Assembly: GCF_014779765.1 (NCBI RefSeq)
Contig: NZ_JACXZA010000002.1
Location: forward strand, 760,066 to 824,065
Length of the DNA stretch: 64,000 bases
Reading direction: 5' to 3'
Origin: Paenibacillus terricola
Lineage (GTDB): Bacteria; Bacillota; Bacilli; Paenibacillales; Paenibacillaceae
Part shown: piece after piece, positions 17,075-25,875 of the stretch
How positions within the stretch are numbered: the first letter of the stretch is position 1
Layout: every line of letters starts with the position of its first letter
The notes under the pieces: model-generated
What the model was told of the DNA's origin: nothing
Database searches by the model: none
What the model saw: only the letters and a program-made list of their open reading frames with translations
Translations under genes and position numbers: made by a program

Positions 17075-17908
17075 TTACTTGAGCCACTTCTCATACATCG
17101 TCTTCGCTTCGCCGTTTGCGTCGAGCTCCTTAATAACATCGTTCGCTACCTGCAGCAACTCCGTGTCTCCTTGCTTTACAGCGAGACCGAGACCTGCTTC
17201 CGTGAAAGGATCGCCGACGATAGCGAGCTTCGCTTCAGCGTGCTGCTTGTTGTAGCCGAGTTGGTTCAAATAATCATTGATGGCTGCGTCGACACGTCCC
17301 ATTTGCAAATCGAGCAGGTAGTCCGTTGTATCTTTATACGAAACGATCTTGATGTCATACCCTTGTTCAACGAGTTCCTTGGCCGCTGTTTCGCTCGTTG
17401 CACCTGCTTTGACCCCAACCTTCTTGCCCTTCAAATCTTCCAGACTGTTAATCGAATCATCGCCTTCGCGTTTAACGAGCGACATACCCGTCTTCATATA
17501 GATCTCAGACATATCCATTGCCTTCTTACGTTCATCGGTGATGTACATTGCGGCGATTGCCATATCTGCCTGTCCGTTCTGAATGGTTGGGATAAGAGCT
17601 GTAAACTGCATTTCCTTCCACTCCACTTGCACACCAAGCTTGTCCGCGATTTTCTGTCCGAGATCGATGTCGTAGCCAACGAGCTTCTTCGTATCCGGAT
17701 CGAGGTACTCGAATGGATAGTAGTCACCGGTTGCGATAACGAGCTTACCTTTCTCTTTGATTGCATCGAGTCGTGATGTTGACGCCGTTGTCGTCTTATC
17801 GTCATTGGCAGCTGATGTCGTATCTTCTTTCTTAGAACAGCCAGTCACAACCAGCATAATTGCAACGAGCACGAACATTGCGGACTTAAGTGTATAAGAA
17901 CGTTTCAT
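17075..17908 (-). CDS. Amino-acid-binding lipoprotein of the ABC importer
   Basis: The 277-residue protein starts at ATG 17908, 9 bases after AAGGAGG, preferred over an in-frame start 129 bases upstream. The lipobox V-T-G-C anchors it outside the membrane. The mature part is a type 3 periplasmic-binding fold: GKLVIATGDYYPFEYLD, GYDIDLGQKIADKLGVQVEW, the ligand-contact segment TALIPTIQNGQADMAIAAMYIT and KGKKVGVKAGATSETAA. The ligand cannot be read from sequence; the operon suggests a polar, perhaps D-configured or diamino, amino-acid derivative. Confidence 0.94.
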   Translation of the reverse strand: MKRSYTLKSAMFVLVAIMLVVTGCSKKEDTTSAANDDKTTTASTSRLDAIKEKGKLVIATGDYYPFEYLDPDTKKLVGYDIDLGQKIADKLGVQVEWKEMQFTALIPTIQNGQADMAIAAMYITDERKKAMDMSEIYMKTGMSLVKREGDDSINSLEDLKGKKVGVKAGATSETAAKELVEQGYDIKIVSYKDTTDYLLDLQMGRVDAAINDYLNQLGYNKQHAEAKLAIVGDPFTEAGLGLAVKQGDTELLQVANDVIKELDANGEAKTMYEKWLK

Positions 17909-17966
17909 AGAAGAAGGCCTCCTTGGATTGGCGAAATGGTTGGTTGAGCATGATTCGTTCAGTTGG

Positions 17967-19568
17967 TTAAATATCGTAACGTCTTCTAAGCACTTCACCG
18001 GATGCCGCACGGCGTTCATGCTCACCGTCGACGGCAACCTTGCCGTTCACAATAATCCATCGGATGCCTTCCGAATACGAACGCGGCTTCTCATAAGTAG
18101 CCGTATCTCGAATAGCTGCTTCATCGAAAATAACCAGATCCGCTCGCATACCTTCTCGGATCGTACCACGGTCGGTGAAGCCGATAATACGCGCGGGTTG
18201 CGACGTCATCCGTCGAACCGACTCTTCAAGCGAGAATAATCTATCTTCCCGGGTATAGCGTCCGAGCACTTTCGGGAAGGAGCCATATGCCCTTGGATGC
18301 GGTTCACCTCCAAGCAAACCATCCGTGCAAATCGTTCCTGCCGGGTGCTGCATAATCAGCGATACGGACGGTTCGTCCATTACGAAGTCAATCATGCCAA
18401 TCGCATTGCTTTCCTCAGCTATGAGGTCGAAAGCAGTCTCGATCGGATCCGTACCTCGTTCTGCGGAGATGTCTGCCAGCGTGCGGCCGACACAGGCTGC
18501 ATTAGCTGCTGTCGTGACGGATGTAATGACGATGCCATCCGGCCCTGCCCAGTTGTACATGCTGTCCCAGCCCGGAACGCCTGTTGCCATCTCGGCTGCC
18601 ATCCGTTTGCGCTGTTCCGCAGACTTTAATCTCTCTAGCATGCTAGGCGTTCCGCCATCATGTGCCCAAGATGGCAGTACAGCACTTAACATCGTACTGC
18701 CTGCTGTGTACGGGTACTGGTCGAACGTGACCTCGATACCAGCTTCTCTTGCACGATCGAGCTTCGCGAGAACGTCGGGTGTCTTATGCCAGTTCATTCG
18801 TCCACACACTTTGAAATGGGAGAAATGCAGATGAACACCGGTTCGTTCCGCAATAACGAGCAGCTCGTCCATGGATTCGAGAATTTCATCGCCTTCACTT
18901 CGTTGGTGGACGATGAATGGCACACCGTATTCTGCTGCTACCGCACACAACGCTTCAATTTCGTTATAATCGCCGTACATGCAAGGCAGATAGATCAATC
19001 CGCTGGATAATCCGCATGCACCTTGATCTAGAGCTTGTCGCAGAAGCACGGCCATATGGTCGATTTGTTCCTTCGTCGCTGGTTTATCCTCTAGACCAAC
19101 AACCTGCATCCGCAAGTTGCCATGAGGAACGAGATAGGCGTAATTACATTCAGGTCGAGCAGCTTCTATTTTGTTAAGATAACTGTCAACATCATGCCAG
19201 TCCCACTCGATATCTGGGGTGCCATCAAGCCCCGATAGATTTCCTTTCCAACGGTCGATGTAATCTGCTGGCAGCGGTGCAGCCGATATGCCATCTTGGC
19301 CGAGAAGTTCTGTTGTAATCCCTTGGCGAAGCTTGGCAGGTATCGTTCCGAACGCGAGAACGAATAAATCGGAGTGGCTGTGCATGTCGATGAATCCAGG
19401 CGTTACGATGAGTCCTGATGCATCAAGTATCTCGTCTGCGCTTGCGCCGCTTAACCGGCCGATTCGCTCGATCCGATCTCCTTTGATGCCGAGATCGGCG
19501 TAGTACCAAGGGCTGCCTGTACCGTCAACAACTTTTGCATTTCGTACAATGAGTTCATAATGTCCCAT
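17967..19568 (-). CDS. N-acyl-D-amino-acid deacylase (D-aminoacylase, amidohydrolase superfamily)
   Basis: The 533-residue enzyme starts at ATG 19568, supported by AAGGAGTGGAGAG upstream; an earlier in-frame start lacks a site. Metal-binding blocks are GFIDMHSHSDL (about residues 60-70), the family cysteine segment GACGLSSGLIYLPCMYG, HFSHFKVCGR and the late GTICTDGLLGGEPHPRAYGSFPKVLGRY. These are the hallmarks of D-aminoacylases, which hydrolyse N-acyl-D-amino acids to D-amino acids. It is the first gene of an operon with an importer, an M20 hydrolase and DpaL, so an imported acylated amino acid would be deacylated and then deaminated. Confidence 0.92.
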   Translation of the reverse strand: MGHYELIVRNAKVVDGTGSPWYYADLGIKGDRIERIGRLSGASADEILDASGLIVTPGFIDMHSHSDLFVLAFGTIPAKLRQGITTELLGQDGISAAPLPADYIDRWKGNLSGLDGTPDIEWDWHDVDSYLNKIEAARPECNYAYLVPHGNLRMQVVGLEDKPATKEQIDHMAVLLRQALDQGACGLSSGLIYLPCMYGDYNEIEALCAVAAEYGVPFIVHQRSEGDEILESMDELLVIAERTGVHLHFSHFKVCGRMNWHKTPDVLAKLDRAREAGIEVTFDQYPYTAGSTMLSAVLPSWAHDGGTPSMLERLKSAEQRKRMAAEMATGVPGWDSMYNWAGPDGIVITSVTTAANAACVGRTLADISAERGTDPIETAFDLIAEESNAIGMIDFVMDEPSVSLIMQHPAGTICTDGLLGGEPHPRAYGSFPKVLGRYTREDRLFSLEESVRRMTSQPARIIGFTDRGTIREGMRADLVIFDEAAIRDTATYEKPRSYSEGIRWIIVNGKVAVDGEHERRAASGEVLRRRYDI

Positions 19569-19874
19569 GTTTCTCTCCACTCCTTCTGTGATATGGAACG
19601 GTGCGCTAGGTAAGCCGCGCCGACGCAAGCTTTCGATTCGAAACAATGTAATAAGAAGATTCAAGCATTTGGAAATGAAAAATCAGCACTCGAGTAAACG
19701 TTATGTCGTTTACGTGTTAAGTTATCTTACATAACTAAGGATAAACAGTAACATCACATTGAACAAGTATCATATTGAGACGGCGACAACTCGTCTTTCC
19801 CCGTCAATATCACATTTTTCTGACAAAATAAAAAAGAGTATCAAATTGAGACGAGTCCCAATTTGATACTCTTG
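19569..19874 (-). promoter_or_regulatory. Control region of the D-aminoacylase operon with palindromes and a 17-bp direct repeat
   Basis: This gap of about 300 bp lies between the activator gene and its probable target operon. It holds a perfect inverted repeat GTAAACG-6-CGTTTAC (19694-19713), a second AGTTAT-5-ATAACT (19720-19736) and a near-identical direct repeat AGTATCA(T/A)ATTGAGACG at 19766-19782 and 19837-19853, the latter inside the terminator stem of the activator gene. I looked for a sigma-54 -24/-12 promoter and did not find one. The palindromes are candidate binding sites for the regulator at 19875-21629. Confidence 0.55.
19825..19873 (-). terminator. Terminator after the AAA+ activator gene
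   Basis: AAGAGTATCAAATTG and CAATTTGATACTCTT form a perfect 15-bp stem around a 10-base loop. On the minus strand it is followed by TTTTTTATTTTG. It starts directly after the stop codon of the activator gene. Confidence 0.9.
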
Positions 19875-21629
19875 CTATTCTTGCATATCGTATTGGCGCA
19901 TTTTCCGGAAGAGCGTAGCCCGTCCGATGCCTAACATTTCTGCAGCTTTCTCTTTGGGTTGCCCGCTCGCGGCCGTCTCCTGAAGCGCTCGACGGATAGC
20001 ATGCCGCTCCAATGTTCGCAGATTCAACACCGTATCATTGTTCTGTAGTCCGTCGTGTGCAGTCTCGATCGTTCGCATATAGTCTGGAAGATGCTCTTTC
20101 CCAATCGTACGGCCTGATGTGAAGTTAACCGCATATTCCATCACATTCGACAATTCGCTAATGTTGCCCGGCCAATGATAAGCGAGCAATATCGCTTTCG
20201 CATCTTCACCAATCCTTCTTACTTCCCGTCGGTTGGAATGCCCGTGAAGCTGAAGAAAATGCTCTGCCAGCAGCAATATATCGGATTTCCGCTCCCGAAG
20301 TGGGGGTACTTCAACCGGAATGACAGACAACTTGTAGTAAAGCTGCTGACGGAATTGTCCACCACGTACTCGTTCTTCCATATCTTGGTCAGTCGCGGCA
20401 ATTATCCTGACATCAACGGACTGGAGCTCCCTTTCGCCTTCCCGCCAGACCCCCTTGTTCTCCAACACTCGGAGCAGCTCTACCTGGATACGCATCGGCA
20501 TATACGCGATATCGTCGAGGAACAATGTACCTCCCTCCGCTTCCGCCAGCCTGCCTGGTCGGCCATCTCCTCCGAACAATAGCGCATGTAATGGCGCTTC
20601 AGGCAATGCGGAACAGTTTAACGAGACGTAAGGTCCGTTCTTTCGCTCGCCGGATCGATGGATGCTTTGCGCAATAAGCTCTTTGCCAGTTCCATTTTCT
20701 CCTCGAATAAGAACGGGCGATCGACTCCCAGCCACTTTGCGCAGCATATCTTTGAGGGATTGCATAAGCGGATGATTGCTGATCACTCCTTCGAAACCCC
20801 TATAGTTGTCCTCGGTGTAGCGGATTGCGACATCCGTCATGTGCTCGGGATCCGCTAGCATCAGCACGGCATCCTTGACGATACCATCAGGTCTTGATGG
20901 ATGATAGGTGACGAATAGATGAATGAATCGATCGCCGATCTTCACAGGGATGAGCTTCGACTCCGGTTCCTTCGTCCTCTCCCGTCTTCTCGTTGATCGA
21001 AACGGTTCGACCAGTTGTTCCAGCAGTTCACGGGAAGGCAGGCCTTCTCGATCCTGTCGAAGCAAGGCACGCGCGGCTGGGTTCATAAACTCGCTATCGC
21101 CATCATGATTAATGAGAATGATGCCATTATCTATATAGCCAATAAGCGCTGAGAGCTTGCGTTCTTGTATAAGCTGTTCCGCCTGCAGCTCAGCTTCCTT
21201 AAGCTTCGTCGCGATTAGCCCTGCCATTTTGCTCAGAAAATCCAGCTTCGCTTCCACGTCAGAGAACAACCGATCACGCTGCTCCTCATCGAAAGCGATC
21301 AAACCGATGACGCCAAGTACCTTGTCATCAGACAGAATCGGGCAGCACACTTCGCCAAACTCCTTGCAGTTACGAAAATGCGCACAAGGCGCGCACAGTT
21401 CATGGAATCCTGGCCGCTCGATGATGACGGGTTTACCGGTGACGATACATTGCCGATAGACGTAATCCTCATTGCGCATTTCCTTCCATATTTCATGCTT
21501 AGCTAGACCCGTACCTGCGATACGGAATAGCTCGCTGTCCGCAATCTCTACGTCGATTCGGAGGACAGAACCAATGGCTACGGCAATTTGCTGGATAGAG
21601 GGTTGAATATCCTTCAGCTGCATGTGCAT
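19875..21629 (-). CDS. AAA+ enhancer-binding-type activator with a lost GAFTGA loop
   Basis: The 584-residue protein has an N-terminal GAF-like sensor with clustered cysteines (79, 82, 88, 95, 96), a PAS-like segment (about 155-260), an AAA+ domain (about 280-510) and a Fis-type helix-turn-helix (about 540-580). Walker A is G310-ENGTGKE and Walker B LFLDDI (369-374). Between them, where sigma-54 activators carry ELFGYEKGAFTGA, this protein has only LLFGGDGRPGRLAEAEGG, so the loop that contacts sigma-54 is deleted. The arginine-finger region and VPPLRERKSDI are kept. It may act without sigma-54, as TyrR does. Position and the palindromes downstream suggest it controls the D-aminoacylase operon. 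Confidence 0.88.
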   Translation of the reverse strand: MHMQLKDIQPSIQQIAVAIGSVLRIDVEIADSELFRIAGTGLAKHEIWKEMRNEDYVYRQCIVTGKPVIIERPGFHELCAPCAHFRNCKEFGEVCCPILSDDKVLGVIGLIAFDEEQRDRLFSDVEAKLDFLSKMAGLIATKLKEAELQAEQLIQERKLSALIGYIDNGIILINHDGDSEFMNPAARALLRQDREGLPSRELLEQLVEPFRSTRRRERTKEPESKLIPVKIGDRFIHLFVTYHPSRPDGIVKDAVLMLADPEHMTDVAIRYTEDNYRGFEGVISNHPLMQSLKDMLRKVAGSRSPVLIRGENGTGKELIAQSIHRSGERKNGPYVSLNCSALPEAPLHALLFGGDGRPGRLAEAEGGTLFLDDIAYMPMRIQVELLRVLENKGVWREGERELQSVDVRIIAATDQDMEERVRGGQFRQQLYYKLSVIPVEVPPLRERKSDILLLAEHFLQLHGHSNRREVRRIGEDAKAILLAYHWPGNISELSNVMEYAVNFTSGRTIGKEHLPDYMRTIETAHDGLQNNDTVLNLRTLERHAIRRALQETAASGQPKEKAAEMLGIGRATLFRKMRQYDMQE

Positions 21630-21785
21630 GATTCCCCCTTCATGGTGTCCGTTATACTCTTCTTCTCTCTATTATAGAATCCGAAGCTGGACGAGCCAAG
21701 CAAGAATGATCTGCCATTGCTATATTTGAGAATTGCATTAGCACTAAGCTCCTCCATAATTTATTTAAGCTCTGGCTGAAAAATA

Positions 21786-21813
21786 AATAACGCCGCAAAA
21801 ATGCGGCGTTATT
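21786..21813 (-). terminator. Terminator after the anchored hypothetical protein
   Basis: AATAACGCCGCA and TGCGGCGTTATT pair perfectly around AAAA. The stop codon of the gene (21809-21811) lies within the stem. Confidence 0.87.
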
Positions 21814-22435
21814 CTAATAAAGATACTGGCACTCGAACATGATCAGGCCCCATCATTCTTACGCCATCTTCGGTCTTCGATCCGACTTCAACTGCGAAAT
21901 CGATGGAATTCGGTATTGATTTGTCATGTCCGTCATAAACGAGCTCAATAACGACAGTACCATGACCACCACCGGTTGGTTGGTAGCTCCGCTCTCTTCC
22001 AACTTCAACCCAAGCTTGCCATTCACTCTTCGTATCTGCTGTCGTCCAGATCGAAGCTTTATCGGAAGGATTCATTAGAGGTTTGTTATCGGGATAGCTG
22101 CTTGTTATATTGACAATCGACCAATGAGTCGGGATATAGAAGGCAACGCCTCCCCAATCGTTTGGGTCGACGTCAATCGTAGCAATAATTGAGATCCGAT
22201 CCGCAACTCCTTCTTTTCCTTCTGCAAAAATAGTTCCCTTCGCTATTGTATCAAGATTCGTGGAGTCGGAACGGATACTGAAGCCTGTACTGTTGATATA
22301 ATTAACGTTGCTAATTAACGCTTGCGATTGTTGGTCTTCCTTAGAAACTAACTGAATGACAAGATAAACGGAGCAGATAATTAGTGCGATTAACAATAAT
22401 ACAGGCATGATTGGCAATCGGTTATTTAATCTCAT
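21809..22435 (-). CDS. Hypothetical membrane-anchored extracytoplasmic protein
   Basis: The 208-residue protein is not recognised. Residues 8-29 form one transmembrane helix (MPVLLLIALIICSVYLVIQLV); the rest should face outside. The exterior part is rich in beta-prone segments (ISIIATIDVDPNDWGGVAFYIP, GHGTVVIELVYDGHD), suggesting one immunoglobulin-like or jelly-roll domain. There are no cysteines outside the membrane helix and no catalytic motif. It stands alone between the activator gene and the divergent adaA gene, with its own terminator. Confidence 0.7.
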   Translation of the reverse strand: MRLNNRLPIMPVLLLIALIICSVYLVIQLVSKEDQQSQALISNVNYINSTGFSIRSDSTNLDTIAKGTIFAEGKEGVADRISIIATIDVDPNDWGGVAFYIPTHWSIVNITSSYPDNKPLMNPSDKASIWTTADTKSEWQAWVEVGRERSYQPTGGGHGTVVIELVYDGHDKSIPNSIDFAVEVGSKTEDGVRMMGPDHVRVPVSLLE

Positions 22436-22631
22436 TAACTATCAGACATCCCCTTTCTGTTGGCAGCATCATGTAAATTCTGGTAGCTCCTTAAGTGTAA
22501 TAGCCCTGCTTGGCGATTTCAATAGATACGGACAATACGCTGATCTACGATTTCGTTATCTTGCTTTTACATTCAATCTTACACACAAAAGGCTCCAGTC
22601 AGGGTTATACTAGCGTTAGAGGTGAATTCGA

Positions 22632-23294
22632 ATGCCAACGGATTGGAAAGTGGATATGGAGCGGACAACTACAGATTTGAGGACAGACAAGATGTCGCCT
22701 GCCCCTTTGTCAGATGAACAATGGCAGGCGGTTGCGAATAACGACATTACCTATGACGGCCAGTTCTATTATGCGGTAAAAACGACAGGCATTTTCTGCC
22801 GTCCTTCATGCAAATCAAGATTACCGATCAGGGATAATGTTGGGATGTTCCACACATCTGAACAGGCCTTGGCTGCACGCTTTCGTCCATGCAAGAGATG
22901 CAGGCCATCCGGTCAACGTCTGCCTGACGAGGAATGGATTGCTCTCATAACAGAATACATTGAACGTCACTATGACGAATCGTTGACATTGGATACGCTC
23001 GCGCATATCAGCCATGGTACGCCGTATCACTTGCATCGAACGTTTAAGAGGATCAAAGGGATCACTCCTGTGACATACATCCAGCAAGTACGCATCAACC
23101 AAGCGAAACGCCTTTTAAACACGACTGATCGAACCGTAGCTCGAATCGGTGAGGCAGTTGGACTATCTAATTCGCCTTATTTTGTAACCTTATTCAAGAA
23201 ATTAACGGGTTTATCGCCCGAAGCCTACCGCAGGCAGATCAAGCAGCAGACGAAGGAGAATGGATCTCATGCCAACAACGATATCGATACGTAA
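22632..23294 (+). CDS. adaA: AdaA: methylphosphotriester-DNA methyltransferase and transcriptional activator
   Basis: The 220-residue protein has the Ada N-terminal zinc domain with Cys56, Cys60, Cys87 and Cys90 (FCRPSC and CKRC); Cys56 corresponds to the methyl acceptor that takes the methyl group from phosphotriesters. An AraC-type DNA-binding domain with two helix-turn-helices follows (about 105-205; SLTLDTLAHISHG and VARIGEAVGLSNSPYFVTLFKKLTG). Methylation turns such proteins into activators of alkylation repair genes. The TATACT -10 at 22606-22611 has no good -35, as expected for an activator-dependent promoter. adaB overlaps its 3' end. Confidence 0.94.
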   Translation: MPTDWKVDMERTTTDLRTDKMSPAPLSDEQWQAVANNDITYDGQFYYAVKTTGIFCRPSCKSRLPIRDNVGMFHTSEQALAARFRPCKRCRPSGQRLPDEEWIALITEYIERHYDESLTLDTLAHISHGTPYHLHRTFKRIKGITPVTYIQQVRINQAKRLLNTTDRTVARIGEAVGLSNSPYFVTLFKKLTGLSPEAYRRQIKQQTKENGSHANNDIDT

Positions 23295-23793
23295 GCAGCT
23301 TTATTGGTCATTACTATCTTATGAAGGCTGGAGCGTGCATCTCGCTGCAGTGGAAGAAGGATTATGTTTTGTTGGGTCGCACAATCAGCCCTTCGAAGAG
23401 TTAACAGAATGGGCTAAGCGCCGAATGCCAGGTTTTGACCTGCTTCATGATGATGGCGTGATGCAGCTTTATGCGGATGAGTTTATACGCTATTTGCAAG
23501 GCGAGCTTGAACAGTTTACGCTTCCGATCTACTATAAGGGCACTCCATTTCAAGAAGCTGTGTGGAAAGCATTATGCGATATCCCTTACGGAGAGACGCG
23601 TTCTTACTCGGATATAGCAACTGATATCCAGAAGCCGTCTTCAGTTCGCGCGGTTGGCACTGCGATTGGGGCTAATCCAATATTGATCACGGTTCCCTGT
23701 CATCGCGTCATTGGCAAGAATGGATCACTTACCGGTTATCGCGGTGGCATGGAGATGAAGATGAAGCTGCTGCAGTTGGAGCGGAGTATTTAG
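23269..23793 (+). CDS. adaB: AdaB: methylated-DNA-protein-cysteine S-methyltransferase
   Basis: The 174-residue protein starts at ATG 23269, 10 bases after AAGGAG, inside the end of adaA. The C-terminal half has the ATase motifs GTPFQEAVWKAL, IPYGETRSYSDIA, VRAVGTAIGANP and the active site V-P-C-H-R-V (Cys about 144). It removes O6-alkyl groups from guanine by irreversible transfer to that cysteine. With adaA it forms the Bacillus-type adaAB operon, inducible by alkylation damage. Confidence 0.95.
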   Translation: MPTTISIRKQLYWSLLSYEGWSVHLAAVEEGLCFVGSHNQPFEELTEWAKRRMPGFDLLHDDGVMQLYADEFIRYLQGELEQFTLPIYYKGTPFQEAVWKALCDIPYGETRSYSDIATDIQKPSSVRAVGTAIGANPILITVPCHRVIGKNGSLTGYRGGMEMKMKLLQLERSI

Positions 23794-23810
23794 ATATGGT
23801 CGTAATAATG

Positions 23811-23834
23811 AGCAGCATCAATTACGATGCTGCT
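23811..23834 (+). terminator. Terminator between adaB and the convergent glycosylase
   Basis: AGCAGCATC and GATGCTGCT pair perfectly around AATTAC, followed by CTTCT. It is placed to serve both convergent genes. Confidence 0.75.
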
Positions 23835-23856
23835 CTTCTATGTGTCAAGTAACGCG

Positions 23857-24474
23857 CTATTCCGATGACAATGCCCACAAGTAGATCGAAGCGACAGTTC
23901 CGTACGGCGAATATCGACGACGGTACTCCTCGAACGACTGACGCGGGAGCTCCGATAAGTTGTATAGTCGCATCATTCCTCTACGTATTGCTATATCTCC
24001 CCAGCTCACAACATCCGGTCGTTCCATGGAATGAATAAGCAGCATCTCTGCCGTCCAGCGTCCGATACCGTTCAGACCGCTTAATTGACGGATGACTTCT
24101 TCATCGGGCAGTCCGAGAAGTGCATCAATATCCCATTCCCCTGCTGAAATGGACCGAGCGATCGTATGAATGCAGATTGCTTTCTTCATCGACATCCCGC
24201 AAGACTGGATATCATCAGGGGAATGATTGGCAAGCTGCTCGGGCGTGATGGCACCGAACTTCTGCTGCATGCGGCCCCATACCGTTTGCGCAGCTTTCAC
24301 AGAGATCAACTGACTGACTACGGCGTTCACGAGCGCGGTGAACAGGTCAGGAATGATCTCCCGTTCCAACTTACCTAACCGATCAATGACAATACCAAGT
24401 TCAGGATCAGCCTGTTTCAAATAATCGATCTCGTGTTGTCCATATTCAAACCATTTGGTTTCGATGCGACTCAA
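23857..24474 (-). CDS. DNA-3-methyladenine glycosylase II family (HhH-GPD)
   Basis: The 205-residue protein starts at a TTG after AAGGAGGCGGG. It is an HhH-GPD glycosylase: helix-hairpin-helix LSGLNGIGRWTAEMLLIHSM (about 135-155) followed by the catalytic Asp in VVSWGDIAIRRG. It lacks the extra N-terminal domain of E. coli AlkA, as do the shorter Bacillus enzymes. It excises 3-methyladenine and related alkylated bases. Its convergence with adaA-adaB groups direct reversal and base excision for alkylation damage in about 2 kb. Confidence 0.92.
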   Translation of the reverse strand: MSRIETKWFEYGQHEIDYLKQADPELGIVIDRLGKLEREIIPDLFTALVNAVVSQLISVKAAQTVWGRMQQKFGAITPEQLANHSPDDIQSCGMSMKKAICIHTIARSISAGEWDIDALLGLPDEEVIRQLSGLNGIGRWTAEMLLIHSMERPDVVSWGDIAIRRGMMRLYNLSELPRQSFEEYRRRYSPYGTVASIYLWALSSE

Positions 24475-24585
24475 ATCCCCGCCTCCTTATTCGTAACACG
24501 GAATCTCTTCTATTATCACTATAACCAAAACCGGCGTGCTCCGCTGTAATCTTGAATGAAAGAGCAAGATAGAGAAAATTACAAA

Positions 24586-24605
24586 GAGCCGCATAGCTGC
24601 GGCTC
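24586..24605 (-). terminator. Terminator after the cysteine desulfurase gene
   Basis: GAGCCGCA and TGCGGCTC pair around TAGC; on the minus strand TTTGTAATTTT follows. Confidence 0.82.
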
Positions 24606-24614
24606 AATTCGAGG

Positions 24615-25757
24615 CTACTTGAGGATCAACCTGTCTCTCAGCAAATCGCAAGCCTGCTCGATCTCTTCATCCGTAGTAAAGCGGCCAATTGAGAATCGAA
24701 CCGTGCCAGCGCCTATTGCAGGATCCACATTCATCGCCTTCAGTACAGGCGAGAGCTGAATGCTGCCCGTATGACAAGCGGATCCGGTTGTAGCGGCAAT
24801 CTCGGGCACTTGGTCGAGAATATCTTGACCAATCATCCCTTTGAAGCTGACATTGAGCGTATTCGGCAGTTTCTCATCTGGATGGCCGTTGAGCACGATA
24901 CGATCATGGAACGTATCCGATATACGTGTCCAGAACCGAGCGGATAACGATTGAATCCGCATGAGATCATCTTTGTTTGAAGCAATGTCGCATGCCTTGC
25001 CGAGCGCAACCATGTATGGCACATTCTCAGTGCCTGCCCTTCTTCCGGATTCGTGTCCAGCACCATGAATGTAAGAGTCGATTGGCGTTCCACGTCTAAT
25101 GTATAAGGCTCCGATTCCTTTGGGCGCATATAGCTTATGTCCTGCAATGGTCAATAGGTCTACATTAAGATCAGTGACACGAGCATCGATTTTGCCTACC
25201 GACTGAGCTGCATCTGTATGAAAGATAACACCGCGCTCCCGCGTTATTTGACCGATCTCTCGAATTGGTTGTACGGTCCCCGTCTCATTGTTCGCATGCA
25301 TGACAGACACTAGAATCGTATCGCTCGTAATAGCTGCAGCCACGTCCGCGGGATTGACACGTCCATAGACGTCCACGTCCAAATAGGTCACTTCCGCGCC
25401 TAGCGACTCCAGATAAGCGCAAGGATTTAATATAGCGGGATGCTCGATCGTGGTCGTGATGATATGGTTGCCGCGGTGCCGATTGGCGAAGTAGGTTCCT
25501 TTGATCGCATAGTTATCCGACTCGCTTCCGCCGCTCGTGAAGATAATTTCACTTGGATCGCAGCCTATGAGGTTTGCTACACGAGATCTTGCCAGCTGGA
25601 TCGCTTCATGAATGTTTGCAGAAGCCCAATGCGAGGATGACGGGTTGCCGTAATAGCCGGTCAGATATGGCATCATCTCTTCCAGTACCCGAGGGTCGAT
25701 CGGTGTACTCGCGTTATAGTCCAAATAAATACGTGTTAGATCGTTTATTGCAGTCAT
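24615..25757 (-). CDS. Cysteine desulfurase (NifS/IscS family)
   Basis: The 380-residue PLP enzyme starts at ATG 25757 after GGAGG. It shows IYLDYNASTPIDPRV at the N-terminus, the His-containing HANNETGTVQPI, the PLP lysine in LTIAGHKLYAPKGIG (about 200) and the sulfur-carrying cysteine in ATTGSACHTGS (about 328). It releases sulfur from cysteine for Fe-S clusters, tRNA thiolation or cofactors. No iscU, sufU, nifU or thiI gene is adjacent, so the acceptor is unknown; it is probably one of several paralogues. Confidence 0.94.
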   Translation of the reverse strand: MTAINDLTRIYLDYNASTPIDPRVLEEMMPYLTGYYGNPSSSHWASANIHEAIQLARSRVANLIGCDPSEIIFTSGGSESDNYAIKGTYFANRHRGNHIITTTIEHPAILNPCAYLESLGAEVTYLDVDVYGRVNPADVAAAITSDTILVSVMHANNETGTVQPIREIGQITRERGVIFHTDAAQSVGKIDARVTDLNVDLLTIAGHKLYAPKGIGALYIRRGTPIDSYIHGAGHESGRRAGTENVPYMVALGKACDIASNKDDLMRIQSLSARFWTRISDTFHDRIVLNGHPDEKLPNTLNVSFKGMIGQDILDQVPEIAATTGSACHTGSIQLSPVLKAMNVDPAIGAGTVRFSIGRFTTDEEIEQACDLLRDRLILK

Positions 25758-25843
25758 TCAATTACCTCCATTTTAGCTAAGGACGTCCATCACATATCGT
25801 CATATCTAACACAATCATACTACAAAACGCTCCATACAATACT

Positions 25844-25871
25844 AGAGACCGTTCGCATTCGAACGGTCTCT
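25844..25871 (-). terminator. Terminator after the WG-repeat gene
   Basis: AGAGACCGTTCG and CGAACGGTCTCT form a perfect 12-bp stem with a CATT loop, just after the stop codon at 25876. Confidence 0.85.
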
Positions 25872-25875
25872 TGGT

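Noticed and set aside
19569..19874. Possible sigma-54 -24/-12 promoter in front of the D-aminoacylase operon.
   Set aside because: I searched both strands for TGGCAC-N5-TTGC-like spacing and found none; this agrees with the loss of the GAFTGA loop in the regulator.
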